DNA of 64,000 nt from Bursaphelenchus xylophilus. Taxonomy: Eukaryota > Nematoda > Chromadorea > Rhabditida > Aphelenchoididae. Below, one piece after another: positions 22,525 through 31,879 of the stretch. The DNA is taken from positions 3,844,001 through 3,908,000 of the forward strand of contig CAJFCV020000004.1 in NCBI GenBank assembly GCA_904066235.2, written 5' to 3'. The notes beneath the pieces are model-generated. The model saw nothing but the letters and a program-made list of their open reading frames with translations. It was not told the origin of the DNA and made no database searches. The stretch's first letter is position 1. Every line of letters starts with the position of its first letter. The translations under genes and the position numbers were made by a program.

Positions 22525-22689
22525 TGTGAGGCGGAACGATCGAGCTTCGAGGAACGATCTAAATTTATTCAAATTTGATTGTACTTGTGGGCCTTCCCTA
22601 TAAAAGGGCCTCCTTTCCACTGAATAAATCACTTGACTCTTGAGCGTCTCGTCTCTCGTTACTGGGTTGTCGGGCCTTTCGCCATAACA
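22525..22689. mobile_element. Probable solo LTR
   Basis: A 165-base segment that begins TGTGAGGCGG and ends CCATAACA (TG...CA). It contains a TATA-box-like CTATAAAAGGGCC and an AATAAA about 30 bases later, as retrotransposon LTRs do. It is absent from the equivalent place after gene B (about 10790). A clean target duplication was not found, so this is tentative. Confidence 0.4.
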
Positions 22690-23040
22690 TATAAAGGCGG
22701 TCATATAAGATCTCGGATTTTTTTTTTTCCCAAATCGCGATTTTCGGTGCACAAAAAAGTCGACGCCCAAATCGGAAACCTGGCGTCGACTTAAATATTT
22801 TTTTCTCGGCACCGAATTCTGAAATTCGGTAAATTTTTCCAAGTTTTTTCGAAATCAGTGCACGAAGTCTTAAGTCTGCACCGAAGACTGAAGTGCTTAA
22901 GTCAGCACCGCATTTCGGAATTCGGTGCTGAAAAAATTAAGTTGACGCCAATTTTTCGATTTGGGCGTCGACTTTTTTGTGCACCGAAAGTCGTGATTTG
23001 GGAAAAAAAAATTCCGAGATCTTATATGACCACCTTTATA
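22690..23040. mobile_element. MITE with near-palindromic structure
   Basis: Starts TATAAAGGCGGTCATATAAG and ends with the complement (CTTATATGACCACCTTTATA). Inner arms share AAGTCGACGCCCAAATC. It directly abuts the next element, sharing the TATA. Confidence 0.7.
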
Positions 23041-23358
23041 TACAGGGTGGTCCAGCTAAGTTCGCGGATGTAAAATGCTTATAACTTTTTATAGGATTGT
23101 TCAATTTTTATGAGCAATAGCTCATTTTATTCCTTAGTAGTTGCCATTTTGTTTAAAAAAAAGATCATTAAAAACTATCAATCCTACGTCGAGTTATGAC
23201 CCTTCAAAGTCAAACATGCTTTTTCACGTAAATTTTTAAAAAAATTTAATTTTCAAAAATTTTTGAATTGCGGTGTCAACGCTCGCTGTTACCGGGAAAT
23301 GATGGTGAACAGAGCGATCCCAGCAATGCAAAATTGGCCCAATTTTGCCAGTCTTTGG

Positions 23359-26300
23359 TACTAGTCGCGGCAAAAAGTCTTTGGAATTTTCTGCGACCCT
23401 GCACTGTGCGCGAACCCGAAAACACATTTTGCACCGTGCATCCGGCCCGAAAAGTGCTTTTGCACTGTGCAATTTTGTTGATTTTGCCTTATTGTCGCGC
23501 GCGATTCCCATTTTTCTCAGCGACAAATCGACATTTCGGGGTGCGGCGGGATTTGGGGGCCGCGAAAAATTCCAAAGACTTTTTGCGCCGACTGATACTA
23601 CTAGTCGGGACAAAAAGTCCTGATAATTTTGCACCGTGCGGATTTGAACGTTTTGGGTTGTCGCTGCGAAAATCGCGAAAAAAAGTGTTTTGCACGGTGC
23701 ATTTGACCCGAAAAGTGCATTTTGCACAGTGCATTTTTGTTTGTTTTTGCCTTACGTCGCGCGCGATTCCCCATTTTTCGGAGCGACAAATCGTGTTTTT
23801 CAGAGTGCGACAGAAATCGCGCAAAATCCGCACGGTGCAAAATTATCAGGACTTTTTGTCCCGACTAGTATCAGTCTGGCCGAAAAAGAATTGTCCTCCG
23901 CGCCCCCCTCCATCGCGCTCACTCGAAACCCCAATTTGCATCGCGGAGAAATTTGGAGGGCATCGCCGAAAGAAAGAGCAAAAACAACGCATCGCCAGCG
24001 ACAAAAGTGGGTTTTGCACAGTGCAAATGCCCTTTTTCTGCTGTTTCGCACTGTGCAATTCCACAAATTCAGCGATTTTTCGAAGTCGCGCGCACTTTTG
24101 CGATGCATCGCTCAAACTTTCGGTGCCGCTCATTTTCGAGATTGCGATTTCGAAGCTGCGACGAGGGTAATTCTTTTTCGGCCAGACTGATAGTCGCGAC
24201 ATAAAGTCCTGACACATTTTGCACCGTGCGAAAGTTCGGGGTTTGGACGTCGCGCCCCCAAATTCATTTTGCACCGTGCATTCTTCTTTCATTTCATCCG
24301 CACTGTGCATCTTTTCGCATTTGTCGCCGCGATTTCCCGTTTTTGCGCTAGCGACGTGCACTTTCGCGCGCGACAAACCCGAATTTGAGGGCGCGACGTC
24401 CAAATCCCGAAATTTCGCACGGTGCAAAATGTGTCAGGACTTTATGGCGCGACTAGTACTATCAGTCTGGCCGAAAAAGAATTGTCCTCCGCGCCCCCCT
24501 CCGTCGCACTCACTCCAAACCCCAATTTCAAATTTGGAGGGCGTCGCCGAAAGAAAGAGCAAAAACGACGCATCGCCAGCGATAAAAGTGGGTTTTGCAC
24601 AGTGCAAACGGCTTTTTGCACTGTGCAATCCCACAAATTCAGCGATTTTTCGAAATCGCGCGCACTTTTGCGATGCATCGCTCAAACTTTCGGTGCCGCT
24701 CATTTTCGAGGGTGCGATTTCGATGCTGCGACGAGGGTAATTCTTTTTCGGCCAGACTGATACTAGTCGCGCCATAAAGTCCTGACACATTTTGCACCGT
24801 GTGAAAGTTCGGGGTTTGGACGTCGCGCCCCCAAATTCGGGTTTGTCGCGCGCGAAAGTGCACGTCGCTAGTGCAAAAACGGGAAATCGCGGCGAGAAAT
24901 GCGAAAAGATGCACCGTGCGGATGAAAATGAAAGAGAAAGCACGGTGCGAAAGTGCATGTCGCTAGTGCAAAAATGGAAAATCGCGGCGACAAATGCAAA
25001 AAGATGCACCGTGCGGATGAAATGAAAGAAGAATGCGCGGTGCGACGTCCAAACCCCGAACTTTCGCACGGTGCAAAATGTGTCAGGACTTTATGTCGCG
25101 ACTAGTACTAGTCGGGACAAAAAGTCCTGATAATTTTGCACCGTGCGGATTTTGCGCGGTTTCTGTCGCACTCTGAAAAAACGATTTGTCGCTTCGAAAA
25201 ATGGGAATCGCGCGCGACAATAAGGCAAAAACAAACAAAATGCACTGTGCAAATGCACTTTTCGGGTCAAATGCACCGTGCAAAACACTTTTTTCGCGAT
25301 TTTCGCAGCGACAACCCAAAACGTTCAAATCCGCACAGTGCAAAATTATCAGGACTTTTTGTCCCGACTAGTATCAGTCGGCGCAAAAAGTCTTTGGAAT
25401 TTTTCGCGGCCCCCAAATCCCGTCGCACTCCGAAATGTCGATTTGTCGCTGAGAAAAGTGGGAATCGCGCGCGACAATAAGGCAAAATCAACAAAATTGC
25501 ACAGTGCAAAAGCACTTTTCGGGCCGGATGCACGGTGCAAAATGTGTTTTCGGGTTTGTGCACAGTGCAGAGTCGCAGAAAATTCCAAAGACTTTTTGCG
25601 GCGACTAGTACTACTAGTCGCGGAAAAAAGTCCTGGGATTTTCTCGCGCCCCCCAAACTCCATCGCGCTCCAAAAAGTTGATTTGTCGCGGGAATCGCGC
25701 GCGACAATAAGGCAAAATCAACAAAATTGCACTGTGCAAATGCACTTTTCGGGTTCATGCACAGTGCAGAGTCGCAGAAAAATCCCAGGACTTTTTTCCG
25801 CGACTAGTATCAGTCTGGCCGAAAAAGAACCGGCCTCCCCGAACCCTTCCGTCGCACTCACTCCAAACCCCAATTTGAATCGCGGAGAAATTTGGAGGGC
25901 GTCGCCGAAAGAAAGAGCAAAAACAACGCATCACCAGCGACAAAAGTGGGTTTTGCACAGTGCAAATGCCCTTTTTCTGCTGTTTCGCACTGTGCAATCA
26001 ACAAAATTCCCACAAATTCAGCGATCTTTCGATGTCGCGCGCACTTTTGCGATGCATCGCAAAAACATTCAATTTCGAGGTTGCGATTTCGAGGCGCGAG
26101 GGGGGCCGGTTCTTTTTCGGCCAGACTGATAGTCGCGGAAAAAAGTCCTGGGAATTTCTCGCGCCCCCCAAATTCCGTCGCGCTCCGAAAAGTTGATTTG
26201 TCGCGGGACTCGCGCGCGACAATACTATCAGTCTGTCGGAAAAATAACGGCGGATCGTCGCAGCAAAATGTCTCGCCTCGCCGCTATCGCGCACCAAATC

Positions 26301-28003
26301 CCAAGCCGCGGCTTGCAGTCGCAAAGCGATGATGAGCGATTCCGAGGCGCGACGATCCGCCGTTATTTTCCCGACAGACTGATAGTCGCGGAAAAAAGTC
26401 CTTAGAATTTATCGCGGCCCCCAAATCTCGTCGCACCCCGAAATGTTGATTTGTCGCTGAGAAAAATGGGAATCGCGCGCGACAATAAGGCAAAAACAAC
26501 AAAATTGCACAGTGCAAAAGCACTTTTTCGGTCGGATGCACGGTGCAAAATGCTTTTTCGGGTTTATGCACAGTGCGAAATTCTAAGGACTTTTTTCCGC
26601 GACTAGTAAGGCAAAATCAACAAAATTGCACTGTGCAAAAGCACTTTTCGGGTTCATGCACAGTGCAGAGTCGCAGAAAAATCCCAGGACTTTTTTCCGC
26701 GACTAGTACTAGTCGCGACATAAAGTCCGTAGAATTTTCTGCACTGTGCATAAACCCGAAAAAGCATTTTGCACTGTGCATTCACCCGAAAACACATTTT
26801 GCACCGTGCAATTTTGTTGATTTTGCCTTATTGTCGCGCGCGATTCCCGTTTTTCGCAGCGACAAATCAACATTTCGGAGCGCGACGGAATTTGGGGGCC
26901 GCGAAAAATTCTACGGACTTTATGTCGCGACTAGTACTAGTCGCGGAAAAAAGTCCTTAGAATTTCGCACTGTGCATAAACCCGAAAAAGCATTTTGCAC
27001 CGTGCATCCGACCGAAAAAGTGCTTTTGCACTGTGCAATTTTGTTGTTTTTGCCTTATTGTCGCGCGCGATTCCCATTTTTCTCAGCGACAAATCAACAT
27101 TTCGGGGTGCGACGAGATTTGGGGGCCGCGATAAATTCTAAGGACTTTTTTCCGCGACTAGTACTAGTCCTTCCGTAAAGTCGCTGGAATGTTTTCGGCG
27201 ACATGCACCCCGCGAAACCGAAAGTTCACTTTGCACTGTGCAATTTTTGGCTTTTTGCACAGTGCAATGAGCTTTTTGGGACGTCGCTCGCACCCTGAGT
27301 TTTTTTGCACAGTGCGCGTCGCCGAAATCATTCCAGCGACTTTACGGAAGGACTAGTACTAGTCGCGACATAAAGTCCTGACACATTTTGCACCGTGCAT
27401 TCTTCTTTCATTTCATCCGCACTGTGCATCTTTTCGCATTTGTCGCCCCGATTTCCCGTTTTTGCACTAGCGACGAGGACTTTCGCACGCGACAAACCCG
27501 AATTTGCGGGCGCGACATCCCAAACCCGAACTTTCGCACTGTGCATTCTTCTTTCATTTCGCATTTGTCGCCGCAATTTCCCGTTTTTGCACTAGCGACA
27601 TGCACTTTTGCGCGCGACGAACCCGAATTTGGGGGCGCGACGTCCAAACCCCGAACTTTCGCACGGTGCAAAATGTGTCAGGACTTTATGGCGCGACTAG
27701 TATCAGTCTGGCCGAAAAAGAATTACCCTCGTCGCAGCTTCGAAATCGCAATCTCGAAAATGAGCGGCACCGAAAGTTTGAGCGATGCATCGCAAAAGTG
27801 CGCGCGACTTCGAAAAATCGCTGAATTTGTGGGATTGCACAGTGCAAAAAAGCCGTTTGCACTGTGCAAAACCCACTTTTATCGCTGGCGATGCGTTGTT
27901 TTTGCTCTTTCTTTCGGCGACGCCCTCCAAATTTCAAATTGGGGTTTGGAGTGAGTGCGACGGAGGGGGGCGCGGAGGACAATTCTTTTTCGGCCAGACT
28001 GAT
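23359..28003. repeat. Chain of about 18 TIR units joined by TA dinucleotides
   Basis: A GC-rich block of consecutive inverted-repeat units, each 160 to 345 bases. Approximate limits: 23361-23592, 23601-23868, 23871-24190, 24191-24456, 24461-24760, 24763-25106, 25108-25370, 25373-25610, 25613-25806, 25809-26130, 26131-26706 (split by two nested units, 26222-26380 and 26381-26607), 26709-26932, 26935-27160, 27163-27357, 27359-27700 and 27703-28003. Six terminal types recur: CTAGTCGCGGCAAAAAGTCT, CTAGTCGGGACAAAAAGTCC, TAGTCGCGACATAAAGTCC, CTAGTCCTTCCGTAAAGTCG, CAGTCTGGCCGAAAAAGA and CAGTCTGTCGGAAAAATA. Neighbours meet at junctions such as GACTAGTACTAGTC. Most units contain the dyad GCACNGTGC, often beside a run of A or T. 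Long reading frames occur but share no protein family and follow the repeat pattern. Confidence 0.85.
26222..26380. mobile_element. Array unit of the CAGTCTGTCGG MITE family
   Basis: Ends CAGTCTGTCGGAAAAATAAC / GTTATTTTCCCGACAGACTG. It is inserted at a TA inside the unit 26131-26706. Half copies occur at 38075-38163 and 57965, and a full relative at 43461-43595, so this family is also dispersed outside the array. Confidence 0.75.
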
Positions 28004-28164
28004 ATTCTTCCATAATTTGGCGCCTCATTTGTTCATCCTGGCGAACTCGTTCCACCTCTTCTTCGATTACGCGCTTCAATTCCACGTCTTTGGGCGCCAA
28101 TCCCTGATGAAAATCCGCTGTTTTAAAAGAGAGTTTTTTACAAATTGAAGCTTCTCATAACAAG

Positions 28165-29860
28165 GGCCGGACATTTCGAAAAAACGACCGACTCAGAATC
28201 TTTTGATATTTTGCATAGTTGATGTACTATGATAGCTGAACGTCAGCACGAATTTTTAGTTTCTGAAATTACCGTATACGGGGGTTACGTTAGGTACAAT
28301 TTTTAGAAAGATTGGGTTCGTATGTAAAAGCCTTAAGGAGTAAAGGCACAAAACCTCGCCGTTTTACGTTTTTGACCATGGGGAACATTTTCATAATTGA
28401 CAACTTTGCCGTAGGATGTTGCCTTCGACTACTTTGAAAAATACCAAGGTACCATATTGAATGTAACTTTTTTGCAGAGAACTTGTCTCAACTTTTGAAA
28501 CCTCTCAAAAATACGTTGACACGTATGGAACGACATATCAAAAATTTAGAAAAATAAAAGGGGGGGTTTTGGAGTTACGGTACTTTGAATGTTGCCGGTG
28601 CGGTATATCAAAAAATAATTTTTTTCGAAATGGGTGTAGAAGACCCGCAAACATTGCTAAAATACGTTTTCGACCATGGCGAACATTTTTGTAATTGACA
28701 CTTTTTTTGTAGGATGTAGTCTTCGCCTACTTCGAAAATGACCCAGATACCATGTGTAACGTAACTCTTCGGCATTCTACTTGTCTCAACTTTTGAAACC
28801 TCAGAAAAATACGTTGACATGTACGGAACAACATATCAAAAATTTAGAAAAATAAAAGGGGGGGGGGTTTTGGAGTTATGGCACTTTTAACGTTGCCGGT
28901 ACGGTATATCAAAATTTCATTTTTTCTAAAATTGGAGTAGGACAACCGCGAACCTTGCCAATATACGTTTCCAACCATGGGGAACATTTTTGTAATTGAA
29001 AGTTTTGTTCTAGGATGCAGCCTTCGACCGGTTTGAGAAATGTCAAGATACCATGTTCAATATAACTTTCCGGCATTCAACTTGTCTCAACTTTTGAAAC
29101 CTTTCAAAAACACCTTGACATATGTGTAACAACATATCAAAAATTTAGGGAAATAAAAGGGGGGGTTTTGGAGTTATAGCACTTTGAATGTTGGACATAC
29201 AGTACACCAAACTTTTTCTGTGATGCTGACATCCGATATTGATAGATTCCACCGTCGTATGGCACACACGTCTCTAAACCGTGTCAATTGTTACAAAAAA
29301 ATTAAGAAATCACTGATCTTGCTGTTACAGTAACCAGTCATCTGCGCACGATATGTTACAGTATGCTTAGGTCTAGTTTTTTTGATTTTTTTGTGAAAAT
29401 AGTTTGTGAGGGTCTTACAACATAGATAAAACATTACATTTTATTTTTAAAATAATCTACGTAAAGTTAAGCCGAGAATAAATCGAGGTGTACTGTATGT
29501 CCAACATTCAAAGTGCTATAACTCCAAAACCCCCCCTTTTATTTCCCTAAATTTTTGATATGTTGTTACACATATGTCAAGGTGTTTTTGAAAGGTTTCA
29601 AAAGTTGAGACAAGTTGAATGCCGGAAAGTTATATTGAACATGGTATCTTGACATTTCTCAAACCGGTCGAAGACTACATCCTACAAAAAAAGTGTCAAT
29701 TACAAAAATGTTCGCCATGGTCGAAAACGTATTTTAGCAATGTTTGCGGGTCTTCTACACCCATTTCGAAAAAAATTATTTTTTGATATACCGCACCGGC
29801 AACATTCAAAGTACCGTAACTCCAAAAGTCGGTCGTTTTTTCGAAATGTCCGGGCCATCC
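28165..29860. mobile_element. Fold-back whose arms are tandem repeats
   Basis: The left arm carries about three tandem copies of a roughly 300-base unit (28266-28565, 28566-28862, 28863-29165). Each copy contains ACTTGTCTCAACTTTTGAAA and ends in AATAAAAGGGGGG. The right arm (about 29505-29825) holds one inverted copy. Both outer ends share GGACATTTCGAAAAAACG. It interrupts the transposase relic. Confidence 0.65.
29196..29508. mobile_element. Loop segment with its own inverted ends
   Basis: Between the fold-back arms: begins TTGGACATACAGTACACCAA and ends with GGTGTACTGTATGTCCAA. Either the loop of the fold-back or a separate MITE inserted at its centre. Confidence 0.5.
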
Positions 29861-30550
29861 TTCGATTTGTAAAAAACTCTCTTTTAAGAACCCCCAAATG
29901 GAGAAATCTAGCGGAGTTAGATCAGGTGAACGCGGGGGCCAAGCAATTGGAGCTGGTTGCCGCGCAGATCCCCGGCCCATCCAACGACCTGGAAAAACCT
30001 GGTCAAGGAGTTGACGGACCGCTATAGCAAAATGAGGTGGCGCGCCATCTTGTTGAAAAACAAGACTGGCAAAATTGGCCCAATTTTGCATAGCTGGGAT
30101 CGCTCTGTTCACCATCATTTCCCGGTACCAGCGATGACACCGCAATTCAAAAATTTTTGAAAATTAAATTTTTTAAAAAATTTACGTGAAAAAGCATGTT
30201 TGACTTCGAAGGGTCATAACTCGACGTAGGATTGATCGTTTTTAATGATCTTTTTTTTTAACAAAATGGCAACTGCTAAGGAATAAAATGAGCTATTGAT
30301 CATAAAAATCAATACAAATTTTTACAATCCTATAAAAAGTTATAAGCATTTTACATCCGCGAACTTAGCTGGACCACCCTGTACAACAAAACTTCCGAGC
30401 CAGTAAGTAACCAAGTCGAGGGAATCGTATTTAAACATAAGAAACCGACTATGTTTTGTGTAAGCCGATAAAGTCCAAGGGTTTTTTTTATCAGCCATAA
30501 TTCCCTTTCGTCGTTTATTTGGTTATTTAATTTCTTCAATGAACTGTGAC

Positions 30551-31340
30551 ATGTTTCTCTTCCCTTTTGTTTTGATACTATGTCAACGACTTGCAGCAAC
30601 AAGTGTTGTTGAAATCCCAGTAACACCTTCCATGGTGGCATTGTGTAGGTAATGTTTTCCTTGTTTATAAATATAAAATTAACGTGTAACCTTTGCAAGT
30701 TTACAGCCGACACTTTATTTGTTGGGACGGGGAAACAAGAGATGGCTTTTCAGTTTTCCTTGACGACCTCTGAGATCAGCATTTCTGATGCGGAATGCAA
30801 CAACACCTACGGGAAATGCGGAAAATATTGCAACCTACGTGAGCACATTAACTAATAACGCAGTAATGCCCCCACGTTTAGCCACTTTCTGCTCGCTATA
30901 CTGTAGTCCAATGTGCTGCATTATGGACACGTGGGTGACAATGCGTTGTGATACACTATACAACAAATATTTGCATAATTCGTCGAAATTGAAGATCCTC
31001 AACGATTACTGGAAGTCAGCGGACGGCCATTCACTTGGCGTTTGGGCTGAAGACCAGAGATTGCCACGGCTCCGGAGCCGGCTCTTGGCTCCGGCTCCGA
31101 GCCAAGATTTCCCGGCTGGGGGCCGGGAATCGGAGCCGGAGGCCTTTTCAAATTTTGCACGGAGCCAAGAGCCCGAGCCGGAGCCAAAATTTTGACCGTG
31201 GCAATCTCTGCTGAAGACCAAATATTTTTCGAAGATTCGACCAGTAAAACAATGGAAAAGCTATAGTAATCGTTGACGATCTTCAATTTCGACGAATTGT
31301 GCAAATACTTGTTGTATAGTGTATCACAACGCATTGTCAC
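30551..31340 (+). pseudogene. C': truncated, partly inverted copy of the pepsin-like gene
   Basis: Exons 1 (30551-30644), 2 (30707-30838) and the start of 3 (from 30882) match the gene at 10958 almost base for base, with the same splice sites. The frame is open to 31055, where a 154-base MITE is inserted. Soon after, at 31262-31340, the sequence turns into the reverse complement of 30934-31014, then jumps to the 3' flank of the original gene (31341 = 12600). Exons 4 to 6 are missing. Confidence 0.7.
31056..31209. mobile_element. GC-rich MITE with 10-bp target duplication (Mutator-like)
   Basis: Perfect 14-base ends AGAGATTGCCACGG / CCGTGGCAATCTCT. GCTGAAGACC is repeated directly on both sides (31046-31055 and 31210-31219) and is present once in gene C. 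The interior is a GGAGCC-rich imperfect palindrome. Confidence 0.8.
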
Positions 31341-31879
31341 CGGTTTCTGCAGTTTATTGCTCTCAAGATTAACCAGGGGTGTTTTACAGCTAGGAAATTT
31401 TTACATTGCGAAAGATTGCTGTGAGCCGATAGGGCCTAAAGGGCACCTCCTAAACTTTTCTTCAAATTTTGAACACACGTCGGGCATGAACTAAATAACA
31501 ATTCCTGAAAGTTTTATCCCGCGCTTTTCAGGCGCCGCAGAGAGAGTACGCTAAACACGGAGAGGGACAAAGAGAAAAACACTTTTTGGCCATAACTTTT
31601 CTAGTTTCGCGCGGGAAAAATTGATTTTTTGTAGAAACACAAAAATCTTTCAAGACGACGATGGGTGACATTTTATACAACAAAAAAATTTCAAAATAGG
31701 TTGTGACATGTATCTTTTCATCGTAAAACATGTCACACTCTACGACCTCTGCTTTGGAGTTTTGAATCCCTTGTATATTATATGTCAGCTCGCTTTTGTT
31801 GAAAATAAAAGTAATTTATTAAAATATATTGAAAATAACGCCCTTAAATTATAATATAGAGGTGTAGTTTACGAAAAAA
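31341..31879. other. Spacer with MITE fragment
   Basis: 31341-31540 duplicates 12600-12800. 31540-31640 is a fragment of the CAGGGGAAGTAC MITE family (GAGAGTACGCTAAACACGGA, TTTTTGGCCATAAC). No gene seen. Confidence 0.5.

Larger units (their letters stand above)
28015..30145 (-). pseudogene. Mariner-like transposase, C-terminal half, interrupted
   Basis: Minus-strand reading from 30145 gives RAIPAMQNWANFASLVFQQD, then GRGSARQPAPIAWPPRSPDL and TPLDFSIWGFLKESF. This is the characteristic DDE-transposase end ('FQQDGAPPH...WPPRSPDLTPLDFFLWGYLK'). At about 29860 it runs into the fold-back. On the far side (28109-28015) LAPKDVELKRVIEEEVERVR fits the usual final helix ('tieeLk.rI.eeia.i'). The N-terminal domain and the first catalytic Asp are absent. 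It is a relic, not an active transposase. Confidence 0.7.
23043..30381. mobile_element. Mariner-type fold-back element, 7.3 kb because of later insertions
   Basis: Ends CAGGGTGGTCCAGCTAAG and its complement, with TA outside. The arms (23043-23358 and about 30056-30381) are inverted copies that include part of a transposase reading frame. Two later insertions expand it: the unit array 23359-28003 and a fold-back at about 28165-29860. Confidence 0.75.

Noticed and set aside
22858..23073. Frames around 22510-23073
   Set aside because: They translate the palindromic MITE and the LTR-like segment.
23268..24170. 300-codon open frame, the longest in the array
   Set aside because: It and similar frames (24434-25069, 25278-26129, 26543-27178) cross unit boundaries, occur on both strands and repeat with the TIR pattern (for example FARFLSH, HRAKV). 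GC-rich sequence with few stops explains them.
23359..28003. CRISPR-like or satellite array
   Set aside because: Spacing is irregular, units are palindromic and of six types, and the context is a eukaryotic genome.
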